DNA of 64,000 nucleotides from positions 10,227,952 to 10,291,951 of the forward strand of contig CM054145.1 in the NCBI GenBank assembly GCA_028751875.1. Direction: 5' to 3'. The notes under the pieces are model-generated. The model was not told the DNA's origin, did no database searches, and saw only the letters and a list, made by a program, of their open reading frames with translations. Made by a program: the position numbers and the translations under genes. This document shows, one piece after another, positions 9,380 through 20,161 of the stretch (position 1 is its first letter; each line of letters starts with the position of its first letter). Origin of the DNA: Rapana venosa (Eukaryota; Mollusca; Gastropoda; Neogastropoda; Muricidae).

Positions 9380-10182
9380 GTCATTTCGTTAAAGTGAACA
9401 ACAGCTGATTTGCTGATGATTTATGTGATTTCTTGACTGAGGATGTCTCTTTTGAAAAAAGCTATAAAAAAAAAAGAGCATGAATGGAAAGAGGTGATTA
9501 ATTTTTTCTCTGCTGGCTGTGTGTATTGGTATTGCTGTTAATGCCATATTGATTTCAGGAATTGTTGTTGTTGTTATTATACAGGTAAATGGAAGTGGCT
9601 GTTATTACTGTGTTATTCTTTATGTGGCGAGAAACATTGTGTTGACCAGAAACGAGAAAAAGCACTAATAATATAGTTGATATGGTTTAGCTGTTATGTT
9701 TGATGCCGACATGGCCAGACATACTTGTCTGCACATTAAAACGGCTTGTACATGCGTTCATCTATGCTTACTTACATGCAACTCCACAGTCTTACAAGTC
9801 TGATGAATGCCTACCACATACACACATTCACACCACTACACTACAAACACAATACATGTATGCATAGATAATTACCATATCTGCACAGATATTCAGAAAC
9901 AGACACGGTACACAGATGCATGAACAAAAACCAAGGCATCAACCTGAAATTATTCAGAAAGAGACTCAGGCACAGAACACATACGCAGCACATGCAATGT
10001 GCGTGCACACAAGCAAGCATACATGTGGTGACAGACGTTTAAATAGGCATGCAGAGTCAATGTTATGGGATTTGGGCTGTAGGTGGGGGTGGGGTGGGGA
10101 GACAAGTGATAGTGTGGGGTGCTGGGGTCATGGTTTTTCCCATTATGGAAAGGCAAAAGAAAAAGTGTCATATTTTGTTTAA
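9380..10182. other. Intergenic sequence, nothing recognised
   Basis: AT-rich sequence with a region of ACACAT-type words at 9810-10030. An ATTAAA at 9737 could be a weak polyadenylation signal for ALDH16A1, but no canonical AATAAA was seen here. Confidence 0.4.
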
Positions 10183-10330
10183 CACTAAGGGAGAGAACCC
10201 CTCTTTCTCAGTACACATGCACTGTGCACATGTGTATGCTACCATAACCCAGTAGTGGGTGTTACGGAGGGAAGGGTTAGTAGATGGTTGGTTACCCTGT
10301 AGTGGGTTACCTGTAGGGAAAAGGTGAAGC
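10183..10330 (+). repeat. Interspersed repeat A, copy 2
   Basis: It shares AAGGGAGAGAACCCCTCTTT, CATAACCCAGTAGTGGGTG and GGTTACCCTGTAGTGGGTTA with the copy at 1478. Confidence 0.7.
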
Positions 10331-11040
10331 TAAACCACTGAATACCTTGTTAACTTACAGAGCTGTTTTGGTTTTTTTCTATGTGAAAGTTGTTTTGCTT
10401 TTCAAATTTTTTGTATGTATGTGTGAAAGAAGAATATTTGTAACATATGTTATATAATGTTCAAGGAGATGATTATTACTTGTATAAAATTACTGCTTTT
10501 TAAAAAAATTGGTTTTGTTTTGTTTTTTTGCTAATGATTTTGTTGTATTTGAATCCAGGTTGTTGAGTTTTGGTTTTTTTGGTCTTTATATGGGATGTAA
10601 TACATTCTTTTACAAGTACTGTTGCTATTATTGATTATTTTATTTATTTATTTTTTTTTTTTTTTTATTACAGAAATCAAATGATATAGATCTAGTCAGA
10701 AAATAATTCTGTCCAAAATATTGGTTTGTTGATGTGTTCTCCCTATAAAATTGAAGGCATGTATATAAACAAGCTTTAAGCAGATTTGTCCAGGCTTCAA
10801 TTTGGAATTGTGTAGTCTATACTTTGAAAATATTAACTTTTTGTTTGTTTCTTTCTTTTGTTTCTTTTTTTTTGTCGGAAGAATTTCATGTTTTTTTCTC
10901 CTTCCTTTTTTTTTCTTTTCCCCAGGATGGAATTCTAAACAGCAAAGTTATGAAAGACTTACACTGGCTTGGGAAATTACATGAAGAAAATCAAAGTGGA
11001 AAAAACAAAATGAATTAAGGAGAGGAGGTCAGAAGGGTTA
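10330..11040. other. T-rich intergenic sequence
   Basis: Poly-T and poly-A runs, a (TTTA)n stretch near 10640 and no coding or RNA signal. Confidence 0.5.
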
Positions 11041-11059
11041 AGGGGCTGAAAGACAGGCC

Positions 11060-11161
11060 TCCCAAACCATTAAGGTCGGTGTGAAACAGATTGTTTGGAC
11101 CCCGTTAGGACCCAAAACTTTTCCCCCATCCATTAGACCATGAGTGGTGGTCTGGGCGCTA

Positions 11162-11192
<31 letters not shown>

Positions 11193-11425
11193 CGTGTATT
11201 GCACATAATTATTTAGCACACGTAAAAGAACCCACAGCAACAAGAGAGTTGTCCCTGGCAATATTCTGTAGAAAAAAATTCACTCTGATAGGAAAACAAA
11301 TACAGTTGCAGACAGGGAAAAAAAGAAGGGTGGCGCTGCTCTTGTGGCGACGCGCTCTTCCCGGGGAGAGCAGCATGAATTTCATGGAGGGAAATCTGCT
11401 GTGACTTAAAGTGGTATGAAATGAA
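11060..11425 (+). mobile_element. SINE-G copy 1
   Basis: Landmarks in order are CATGAGTGGTGGTCTGGGCG, TTTCGGATGAGATGATAAACCG, CCCACAGCAACAAGAGAGTT, GGTGGCGCTGCTCTTGTGGC, CGGGGAGAGCAGCATGAATT and ACTTAAAGTGGTATGAAAT. The reverse complement of the same order is at 35235-35605, with partial copies at 17815 and 18470. A 22-bp tandem array starts directly at its 3' end. Confidence 0.8.
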
Positions 11426-11992
11426 ATGTCTGTCGCTCTAAACATAATTGTCTGTCTGTCAAAACATATAATTGTTAGTCTAAGCGTAATTGTCTGTCGG
11501 TCTAAGCGTAATTGTCTGTCGGTCTAAGCGTAATTGTCTGTCAGTCTAAACGTAATTGTGAAAGTAATTGTCTGTCAATCTACACATAATTGTAAACATA
11601 ATTTTCTGTCAGTCTAAATTGTCTGTCAGTCTAAACGTAATTGTCTGTCAGTCTAAACATAATTGTCTGTCAGTCTAAAACGTAATTGTCTGTCAATCTA
11701 AACGTAATTGTCTGTCAATCTAAATTGTCTGTCAGTCTAAACGTAATTGTCTGTCAGTCTAAACGTAATTGTCTGTCAGTCTAAAACGTAATTGTCTGTC
11801 AATCTAAACGTAATTGTCTGTCAGTCTAAAACGTAATTGTCTGTCAATCTAAACGTAATTGTCTGTCAGTCTAAAACGTAATTGTCTGTCAATCTAAACG
11901 TAATTGTCTGTCAGTCTAAAACGTAATTGTCTGTCAATCTAAACGTAATTGTCTGTCAGTCTAAACGTAATTGTCTGTCAGTCTAAACATAC
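11425..11992 (+). repeat. Minisatellite, unit 21-23 bp
   Basis: The unit GTCTGTCAGTCTAAACGTAA plus TT repeats about 25 times. Variants differ at the seventh to ninth bases (CAG, CAA, CGG) and by one A. In the central part the CAG and CAA types alternate, indicating a two-unit higher-order repeat. Confidence 0.92.
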
Positions 11993-13764
11993 ACCTCAAA
12001 AGGCTTGACCTGTCAGACAGGTTCCACCCTAACAAGAATTGCTCTCTGAACATTCGACGACAATGAAGAGGGTTCAACACGATCGTTCCAAATAGATCCT
12101 GCTGAATTTCTGGAAAAATGCCAGCTGGCATCTTTCAGCCAATCAGCACTTGGTTTGAAGCTTCAGGTTCATGCTGTGTGGACGAGCATGTGTGTGCTTC
12201 GAGTATGTGGCTGACAGTGTCGGGGCCACGCGGCGACCTTTGTTTTATACACCTTTAAATTTCTTAATGTTCCTTGTAGCAGTTTGTCATTTCCTCTCAA
12301 AGAAAGGTTTCAAATGAAACAAGTTTGAACCATAAAGTTACAATAATAGGTTAGAAACTGTTGAAGTTTGAGGAATGATTATTGTCCCGGTGTATACGTT
12401 ATAAAGATGCCTTTGGGGGGGGGGGGGGGGGACAACCAAAAACACAGGAGTGTCTTGAAAATATGTAAAGGTTTCTTTTCTCTTCCCCCTCCCCAAAACA
12501 CCTCTGTCTTTCTCTCTCTCTGTCTGTGTCTGTCTCTCATTCACTCTTTCTCTCTCGGCAATGCTTATTCCTTCACCTTCTGAAAATAAAATTCAATCAA
12601 TCTCTCTCTCTCTCTCTTTCAGTCTCTCTCTCTCTCACACACACACAATACCCACTGATATACTCTGTACATTCTTTGAAAATTTGGCTTTAAACCCAGT
12701 GAATTCAAAGGACAAACATGACTTCAGAGACGGTGCCACTGACAGTGACACTTTGGTCTTTGTGTATATTACCCTTATTTTTTTAAATATCTTCCCACAG
12801 TGGTAGCCACACTCCATCTTCAAGGAACTTGAGTGTTTGTGTGTATTACCACAAGTTTTCTTGTCATGAAGGTAGCTGAACTCCATCATCAAAGAACTTA
12901 AGGGAAAAGGAAAATAAATGGAATATGGAAAGCAGAAGTAAGAAAGAAGCTTGATAGAAAAAAAATGACAGGAAAAAAGTATGCTGAATTAACAAAGCTT
13001 GAGAGTGACTGAAACAAAGAGAGGGATAGAAAAGAGGGAGGGATGTTTAACTTTGTGTCTGCAATGCCATACTGCATGAAGAAGCCTTGCAGAATCGCAA
13101 GCAACAGCCAAAAATCATAAATGTTATTGCCTATCACAATCCCGTTCCTGAAATAATTTCACTGATGCTTTAGTATGAAACATTTGTAAAGGCAGTGCTG
13201 TCTGTGTTTTGATGTCATTGCATGATTCTACTTTTTGTTGTGGATCTGCATTCACATTCTCTTGTATTGTTTGTTTTGTATCACCAGATAAAGAATATCC
13301 GCTGATGCCTGTAAACTATGGTATTGAATGTTGTTAGATTTTGACAAGATATTTTTGTACCTGGTGGAAAATTGGGTTAACCCGTTCAGGACGGGAACCT
13401 TCAGTCCAAGGTGTAGCTGAGCCCTAGTTACCGTTATCAACTGAGGTCAAGTTGAACATCTCTTTTCAATGAAATTCATCATGTCTGTTTTATTACTAAC
13501 ATCTTTCATTCGTGTAAGAAGGGTTTTGTTATCAAGTAGTCATTTGATGAATATGTCTACACAGCAGGCTCAGACCAAGCATAGACATTTGTCTATGACA
13601 GCTCCAGTCACAATAGAGTTAATGTTAGTTTGTTTTTATTGTTTCTTGGGAAGTGTTTAGTCTTAGGTCACAAAACAGCCTTCAGTTTTGAAAGAAATGA
13701 ATAGTGTGTGTGTGTTTGTGTGTTTTTTAATTTATTTTTTTAAGTCATTCTTTTGTTTTATTCA
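11993..13764. other. Intergenic sequence with simple repeats
   Basis: A short piece near 12040-12070 resembles repeat J. There is a 16-bp poly-G run at about 12415-12431 and (TC)n/(CA)n tracts at 12500-12650. The stretch 12900-13040 resembles reversed repeat J remnants. No exon is supported. Confidence 0.5.
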
Positions 13765-13990
13765 TTCTGATATTTCGAGGATAATGGAATAAGCACTCAT
13801 GTGCTTTTTTCCATCCAGTCCCCGTGTGTATGCAGTTTTGTGAATTTTGTCATCCGTTCCCACCGGCACACAATGGCCTACTCTTCTGAAAAGCAGAATG
13901 GGTTTTAACGTGAGCGCAAGATGTTCTGCGTGCGTTCGCACACGGGGCCTCGGTTTATAGTCTCACCCAAAGGACTTTTTGGGGGGAGTG
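13765..13990 (-). mobile_element. SINE-C, tail and body, copy 2
   Basis: GATATTTCGAGGATAATGG, ATCCAGTCCCCGTGTGTATG, ACACAATGGCCTACTCTTC and TTCGCACACGGGGCCTCGG are in the order seen at 22425-22640. The tRNA-like head is absent. Confidence 0.75.
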
Positions 13991-15000
13991 TGTGTGTAAA
14001 ACATTCCATCTAGGGACCAGCTTTTTTTTGCAGAGGGTGGGGAGAGGGAGAGAGTTGTTTTGAGATTTTTTTAAAGTCCTCTGTTTTTTCCTTTAGCATG
14101 TATGCCTCTACTTTGTTTTGTCCTTCTCACCTCAAAATAATCTCCCATGTTATTAAATTTGATGCCACAGCTTACTGCATGATAATATTCCTTGCTTTGA
14201 AACTGCCACAAGTTGATTTTTGTGAAGATTTGATCAGTATTGATTTGATTGATGAGTGTGGAAGATGACGATGATGATGATAATAATCAGTATTAAACGT
14301 TTAATTCACTTCTGATTTCATTTGTTTGCTAAGAAATTGGACATAGATTTCTGCCGGAAATCTTGTTCATGCAAAATCACTGCCGTTTATGTTGAAACTA
14401 ATAAAAGGCAGAAGAAAATAATTGCTCCGTTTATTTTCACTATGTTTATGATTATCAATAGTTCAATTTCTTATTGTATATTTGTTATTGGTATTTTGTT
14501 CTATGTTGTTTTGTTTTCTTCAAATGTGGAAGTTTGTTATGCTTTGTATAAATCATAGATTTATGCGTTCATTCGTTGTTGTTGTTGCATTTTTTGCGCT
14601 TTTTGATTCAGGAAAATCCTAGCTTTAGTAGGGCTGTCTCCTGATAGTTTTGGTCTCCAATATGTTTTTTGTTATGTGAACAGTACTGTGAATTACTTTG
14701 TACATTGCAAAGTTTTTGTTATCCGTTTTTGTTTGTTGTATGTATGGAGTTACTCCTTTATTACAGAATGATTAAAGCAGAACAGAATTGCACAACTCTG
14801 TGAGTGTCATAAGCATATCTTTTTGTTTTGGTTTTTTGGTTTTGTTGGGGTTTTTTTAGCATGTCTGTGTTTTCATCATATCTGATCAGCTGTTAGTGTG
14901 GCTTTAAGCAGTAGGACTTTGTAACTGTGCGAAATTCTTTTTCTTTGTCAAACGCTCAGACAGCAACCATTGTTGTCTGTCATATGAGCAAAATTGCGTT
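13991..15000. other. AT-rich intergenic sequence
   Basis: No family or exon recognised; scattered T-rich runs and a short (GATGAT) stretch near 14265. Confidence 0.5.
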
Positions 15001-15004
15001 GTGC

Positions 15005-15212
15005 TGCCGTTAAGCCCCTGACAAGTTGGGCCTAGCGAATCCGACTTTATCATGGGAGAGAATTGTTATATTTTCAGTCATAAAAGGCATGAGAATGGGC
15101 CACGAAGGCAGAAAATAATAATAATAATAATATATGGAATTTATATTGCGCTGAATCTTGTAAAAACAAACAAATCGAAGCGCTTGAAATAGACATGAAG
15201 GAGGTGACAGGA
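15005..15212 (-). repeat. Repeat J body interrupted by a LINE-K-type tail
   Basis: Sequence continuing outward from the left hairpin arm matches repeat J as seen near 1100-1320 (a reversed CTGTCACCTCC-like stretch). At 15117-15190 it is split by an ATAATAATA tract plus GAATTTATATTGCGCTGAAT and CAAATCGAAGCGCTTG, the reversed 3' tail shared with LINE-K. Confidence 0.55.
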
Positions 15213-15213
15213 A

Positions 15214-15538
15214 GAAATGGAACAAAACATAAAGAAAGAGAGGGATAGAAAAGGGTGAATTCCTAGCACAGAATTTCCACAAGGTGGAGATGTTATTTAT
15301 ATTGACAGGCATCCCCGGGGAGAGTAGGGCAATAGGGATCAAAATGTTCCATTCATTTAGCATTTTGTATATCATCTTAGGCAGCAAAATGCTAAATGAA
15401 TGGAACATTTTGATCCTTATTGCCCTACTCCCCCTGGGGATGCTTGTCAATATAAATAACATCTCCACCTTGTGGAAATTCTGTGCTAGGAATTCACCCT
15501 TTTCTATCCCTCTCTTTCTTTATGTTTTGTTCCATTTC
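15214..15538. repeat. Large inverted repeat (hairpin): two 154-bp arms, 17-bp loop
   Basis: The left arm 15214-15367 and right arm 15385-15538 are near-perfect reverse complements, separated by TATATCATCTTAGGCAG. The arms start and end with GGAAATGGAACAAAACAT or its complement. Only a few mismatches are visible (for example GACAGGCATC against GACAAGCATC). Each arm is a repeat J copy, so this is a head-to-head pair. Open frames on both strands encode the same peptide because of the symmetry and are not evidence of a gene. Confidence 0.93.
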
Positions 15539-15599
15539 CATAAAATATATATATTATTAGTTACAAGTGTGAATTTCTCTGTTCTTCAAGAATAAATGA

Positions 15600-16260
15600 A
15601 TGTGCCTAAAACCAAAGTACATAATATTTTCTGAAAAGTACTCTTAACAGAAGAAAGAATGCTATACACATTTATGGAAGGTGGGTTGGGTTTTCCCCCC
15701 CCTGTTTTATACTTTTCTATATGAAAGGAAGTGGACCTAAGGAAAAAAGTGTGGATATTCGATTCACTAGTTGGCAGGGAAGTATAATACATATTGACAC
15801 TGACAGATGATGTCATTATTGAGGTGGGGGAGGTGTATGATGTTCCACCGGACAACATTTTTAACTTCCTGAGAGACGGGCTTTTTCCATCTGATAGGAG
15901 TGAAAGTGTTATAGCTGGTCACTAAGAACAAGGTCGTTTTAAGGAATCTGGTTTTGGTTTTATCTCATTCTATGTGTGGTTGATGTGGTTTCTCCCACAA
16001 TGCGGTGCCCGTCCTGGGTTGACCCTTATGGTTGACCAGGGCGTTGCTACAAGGAACGACAGTAGAGTTGGTTTTATTCCCTGTTTTAATCTGTACATAG
16101 TTTCACAGTTTTATTCTGAAATTAAAAATTTCACAAGGTGACAACAGCCCTGATATGGCCTCTGTAGTCGGCGGGGCTATAAACAAGAAGATTGGATTGG
16201 GGAGGGGGTTTATGTTTGGAATGTAAGATCAGTTTGATGGGCATGCTTGAGTTTCTCCCC
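15600..16260. other. Intergenic sequence, nothing recognised
   Basis: Mixed-composition sequence. A GTTGACC word occurs twice near 16020-16040. No repeat family seen elsewhere in the window was matched. Confidence 0.4.
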
Positions 16261-16267
16261 ACAATGA

Positions 16268-16530
16268 GGGACACATGCTATGGCCGAGTGGTTAATTAAG
16301 GCTGTTTGAGTTAAAGTCTCCATGAAGTGGAGTGTTCGAATCTCAGCATGTGAACTAATGGTGGGAATTTTTTACAATCTTCCCAGTCAACTTAAGTACA
16401 GACCTGCCAGTGCCTGAATTCTGTTCATGTATAGGCACATGCAGAAGATCAAATCTGTACCCTAAAGATCCTGTTATGTCAGTGTTTGATGGGTTACTGA
16501 AGCATGAGCACACCCAGCATGTATTGTGTA
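16268..16530 (+). mobile_element. SINE-D copy 2 with tRNA-Leu/Ser-like head
   Basis: The head reads GCTATGGCCGAGTGGTTAAT, then GTGTTCGAATCTCAGC, a clear box A/box B pair of type-II tRNA character. The body GCAGACCTGCCAGTGCC and CACATGCAGAAGATCAAAT ends at ACCCAGCATGTATTG, before an ACAACAACA run. Confidence 0.8.
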
Positions 16531-16737
16531 CAACAACAACAAAAAAGAGCTAGTCTGGATGGATGGGTCAGGTGAGACAGGCAAGCAGACCCCCCTGGAA
16601 AGTTACAAGCTCAGGTGAAGACCAGGCACTACCTGCCCCTCCCGGTAACTAAGGGAACGCACAGAGAGAGGGAACACTGGAAAGTTTTTAAACCATGCCC
16701 GAAACCTGTTTTGTATAGTGGCCTAAGGCTGAAGTGC

Positions 16738-16739
16738 AC

Positions 16740-16772
<33 letters not shown>
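16738..16772 (+). repeat. (GA)n microsatellite
   Basis: An uninterrupted GAGAGA tract of about 25 bp follows GCACAGAGAGAGACA. Confidence 0.85.
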
Positions 16773-16779
16773 CTCCATG

Positions 16780-17285
16780 AAAATCAACACTTTGGGGACT
16801 TTGGAAAATGGAGACTCGTTGGGTTGGACTGGGATCCTATGGGTGAAAGTTGTCCAGTACAGAAAATAAATGCATTGTCTACAGTGACACCACACTAGCA
16901 ACAATACTGGAAAACAACCAGAAAATGATATTGCAGGAAATCTTTATTCCTTTAATCTTAATAAGGTTAAAGTTGTTTTTTTCCTTAGTTATATAGTTTG
17001 AAAGCAGACCGGTTCCAAAACTGTAAGACCATACTATGATAAAACCGTAGTATGTAGATGACCAGTATGACGTTGGTCTTTGATTTACCCCCCCCCCCAA
17101 AAAAAATCTTCAGAAAAAAAGAAGAGATTATGCTGTTAGAAAACAAAGTGTCTAAGTACTTAAGACTTTTTTTTTAGTTGCTGGCTAGGGATTAAACTAT
17201 CTGAAAATATTGCAATATTCTTATATAGTGAATAGTTTTACTTATCACTTTAATTTTTTAGCTTTTTTCTTTTCTGTTTTTCTTG
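16780..17285. other. AT-rich intergenic sequence
   Basis: A short C-run sits at 17088-17098. No other feature. Confidence 0.4.
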
Positions 17286-17565
17286 AAGTCATAATGCGAC
17301 TACCTTAATGGTTGGTCAAAATGGCTTCATATGCAAAGTCTACAATTAGTTAACCTCAGAGCTCTAGCTGAGGAAAGAAAAAAAAATCGGTTGTCAAGTC
17401 ACTACCATTTCAGATGAATTGAACATGTTTTCAAATATTTCTCTGTTAAAAAAACTGGTTTGGTTCCTTGGTTAGAGATCCATGGTTCACCAATGGTCAG
17501 ATTTTTGCGCATGTGGCCATTTTTGTACCATCATTGAGGTAGCCGTATTCCAACTTCATAGGAAA
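17285..17565. repeat. Two opposed SINE-D 3' fragments
   Basis: 17285-17340 (TGCGACTACCTTAATGG, TTCATATGCAAAGTCTA) reads in the D sense orientation as at 3560-3615. 17455-17560 (TTCCTTGGTTAGAGATCC to ATCATTGAGGTAGCCGTATT) is antisense. Confidence 0.55.
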
Positions 17566-17814
17566 AAATATCACTTTGAATCACCAGGTATGCTTTATGT
17601 CGCAGTTATATGCTTCTTTTAATTATCGTAATTAATTATCAGGTTTGTTATCATACTGCCTCTGAAAGCTGTTCACAGCTGTTACTTATCCAAGAATAAA
17701 ACCATAATATTTTTATACTTTACTTTTAAATCATCAGGCACATTTTCTTTCCAGTTCTTAACTATACACAGTGTAGTAATATCCAAGAAAGAATTCAGTA
17801 TCGTCGTAGCATTG

Positions 17815-17984
17815 TATTGTATACCACTTTAAGTCATGGCAGATTTCTCTACATGAAATTCGGGCTGCCCTCCCCCCCGATGAGAGCACGGTGCATCGCC
17901 ACAAGAGCAGCGCCACCCAGTATTAGTTTTTGTTTTTCTTTTCCTTTTCATTTAACTATTACAAGGCATGTTTTCCGTCCAGCT
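17815..17984 (-). mobile_element. SINE-G partial copy, distal part
   Basis: TACCACTTTAAGTCATGGC, GAAATTCGGGCTGCCCTCCC and CGCCACAAGAGCAGCGCCAC are the reversed landmarks of family G. The 40-bp array starts next to it. Confidence 0.7.
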
Positions 17985-18465
17985 TTAGATTACAATTTTA
18001 ACCATTTACCTGCGTGAAATTCGAGTAGATAATTTTAACGAATTATCTGCGTGAAATTCGGGTAGATAACAATTTTAACGATTTATCTGCATGACATTCA
18101 GGTAGATAACAATTTTAACGATTTATCTGCATGAAATTCGGGTAGATAACAATTTTAACGATTTATCTGCGTGAAATTCGGGTAGATAACAATTTTAATG
18201 ATTTATCTGCATGACATTCAGGTAGATAACAATTTTAACGATTTATCTGCGTGAAATTCGGGTAGATAACAATTATAACGATTTATCTGCGTGAAATTTG
18301 GGTAGATAACAATTTTAACGATTTATCTGCGTGAAATTCGGGGAGATAACAATTTTAACGATTTATCTGCGTGAAATTCGGGTAGATAACAATTTTAACG
18401 ATTCATCTGCGTGAAATTCGGGTAGGTAACAATTTTAATGATTTATCTGCATGAAATTCGGGTTG
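17985..18465 (+). repeat. 40-bp minisatellite lying between two SINE-G fragments
   Basis: About 12 units of 40 bp contain ATTTATCTGCGTGAAATTCG and GGTAGATAACAATTTTAACG. The GTGAAATTCGGG part of the unit is identical to the SINE-G sequence that follows at 18450-18480, so the array appears to have grown from within, or at the edge of, a G copy. Confidence 0.92.
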
Positions 18466-18560
18466 CTCTGCCCCAGAGAGCGCGTCGTGTCGCCACAAGA
18501 GCAGTGCCACCCAATATTATTATTTTTCGTGTTCCTTTTCATTACTTCATCTATTACAAG
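18466..18560 (-). mobile_element. SINE-G partial copy, proximal part
   Basis: CGGGTTGCTCTGCCCCAGAG then TCGCCACAAGAGCAGTGCCA is family G again, contiguous with the last minisatellite unit. It lies just 3' of the cysteine-rich gene. Confidence 0.7.
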
Positions 18561-18671
18561 GCATGTTTTCAGTCCAGCATAATTCTAATGATAAAAAAAA
18601 AAAATTAACCCAAGAAACCCAAACATGTCAGTATAGTAGTAGTACGTCTTCTGCGACTTTTGCGTTGTAGC

Positions 18672-18836
18672 CTAGGGCAAGCGATCGCTGATGAACTTTG
18701 GATCTGACCACAGAGTGCACTGCTTTTCCTCCAGTTTGGTTCTGATGTCAAGGCTCTTGCAGCCTCCAATGGCTGCCCCCAGATTGTTGCAGGCTATGCC
18801 ACTGCCATAGCCGTTGCAGACAAAGGTTACACAGTC
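18672..18836 (-). CDS. Unrecognised cysteine-rich protein, terminal coding exon
   Basis: This 165-nt exon starts after a TTCTCTCTTCCAG acceptor and ends with TAG at 18674-18672. It encodes DCVTFVCNGYGSGIACNNLG, then GCKSLDIRTKLEEKQCTLWS and ends PKFISDRLP. Five cysteines in 54 residues, glycine-rich loops and acidic/lysine surface residues suggest a disulfide-bonded extracellular domain. The exon follows the 19963-20113 exon in phase 0. I do not recognise the family. The four exons together give about 223 residues with 12 cysteines, an even number, which fits a secreted protein; the signal peptide would be on upstream exons that were not found. Confidence 0.8.
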   Translation of the reverse strand, partial: DCVTFVCNGYGSGIACNNLGAAIGGCKSLDIRTKLEEKQCTLWSDPKFISDRLP

Positions 18837-18954
18837 CTGGAAGAGAGAATGTATTTTATGTTACATTCGTGGTGGAGGTGGGGGAGGGAGGGTTGGGGGG
18901 ACGGGGTGGGGTTGTTTCTTGCTTTAGAGCTCTGAGGTTTATATATAAGTGTGT

Positions 18955-19105
18955 ACAGCCCAGGCCAAAAGCTGTCAGTTATTGATATCAGGTAATTGCC
19001 AAGGCCTACACTAAAATGTCATGTTGTAAAATGTTGTGTTGTTGAGATTGCCTTCAGCCATGACAAGCTCTTAACATAAACTGCGCTCTCCTTTAAAGGA
19101 GAAAA
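18955..19105 (+). repeat. Interspersed repeat I, copy 1
   Basis: CAGCCCAGGCCAAAAGCTGT, TTGTAAAATGTTGTGTTG and TTCAGCCATGACAAGCTCTT are shared with 57565-57715. It lies in an intron of the cysteine-rich gene. Confidence 0.75.
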
Positions 19106-19109
19106 AAAT

Positions 19110-19290
19110 CTTCTGAAGTCGGAGTATGGCTGCCTATGTGGCGAGGTACTTGAAAAGAGTCATACACGCAAACTTCTCGTCCGGTGTACTTCCTTTCTCA
19201 CAATGATTCCCAGGTGGGGTAAGTGAGTCAGAGTGCACCTTCTGGGTGACCCCCAGGGTTTAAAGCTGGGGAACGCACAACAACAGTGAG
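19110..19290 (+). repeat. Repeat H distal segment, copy 1
   Basis: GGCGAGGTACTTGAAAAGAG, ACACGCAAACTTCTCGTCCG and CACAATGATTCCCAGGTGGG to GGAACGCACAACAACAG are shared with 21808-21978. Confidence 0.75.
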
Positions 19291-19319
19291 TGTGTGTGTT
19301 TGATATACATTTAACGCAC

Positions 19320-19375
19320 GCACACACATATATGTATGCCAATGTATATATGTGTGTGTGTGTATATATATACAC

Positions 19376-19411
<36 letters not shown>

Positions 19412-19880
19412 CGAAGAGTGGTTAAGGAAAACATAATTATATGTCTCCCCATATCCGCACTTTGTCTTTGTCTAATAATTATCACAGATTGTGAAGAGAT
19501 GTAAAATGAAATCACACCACACCACACCCAACGCACGCACGCATGCAAACGCACACACACACACACACACAAACAACAACAACAACAACCATAACAACCA
19601 ACACACACACCACTACTGCCATGGCCACCACACCCCCCAAAAAACCCTCTCCCAAGCCCCCTGTTTATAAATGATAATAATATGATAATAGTAATAACAA
19701 AAATAATGATCATAATGTTAACATTAAATTATCATGATGATGATGATAATAATGATAAGAAGAGGACGAAGAAATAGTAATAATAGAAAGTATAGTAATA
19801 ATAATACTAAGAACAATAATAATGATAAAAAACAATAATAATAACACTATTACTAACAACAACAACAGGAACCCCCCCCC
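19320..19880 (+). repeat. Microsatellite cluster: (TA)n, (CA)n, (ATA/ATG)n
   Basis: TATATA at 19365-19410, ACACAC at 19550-19570, and ATAATAATGATAA-type triplets at 19670-19860. Frames in it are repeat artefacts. A C-run at 19873-19882 precedes the next exon region. Confidence 0.85.
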
Positions 19881-19962
19881 CCAACAAAATACAAAACTAA
19901 AACCCAAAACAAACCAACCGTGGGAAGTAAAACGATGGAAAGGAAAGGAAGGGGACACCCAC

Positions 19963-20113
19963 CTTGAACAACTCCATGTGGTCGCAGTTTCTCTTGAGCA
20001 GGCAGAGGGTGGTTTCTTTGCTGGCATCCAAGATGTCGAAGCAGAGCCGCATGGCGTTCACTTTGTCTGGGCAAGTCTTCAGCACTGCGCTGGCCCCTTC
20101 ACAGGCCCCAGGG
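19963..20113 (-). CDS. Unrecognised cysteine-rich protein, penultimate coding exon
   Basis: This 151-nt exon lies between a CCTTCCTTCAG acceptor and an AAG|GTGGGT donor. Two bases carried over from the previous exon make the first codon (phenylalanine), then the frame reads PGACEGASAVLKTCPDKVNA, MRLCFDILDASKETTLCLLK and RNCDHMELFK, ending in phase 0. Five cysteines are spaced C-x9-C-x8-C-x12-C-x5-C, with an amphipathic helical look (DKVNAMRLCFDILDA). No catalytic motif is seen. The fit of phase on both sides is the main evidence that this is real coding sequence and not a chance open frame. Confidence 0.85.
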
Positions 20114-20124
20114 CTGAAGGAAGG

Positions 20125-20130
20125 ATAGGA

Positions 20131-20161
<31 letters not shown>

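Noticed and set aside
15010..15595. Matching proteins on opposite strands (MEMLFILT...) at 15010-15468 and 15284-15595
   Set aside because: They arise from the inverted repeat; identical peptides on both strands are the consequence of the palindrome.
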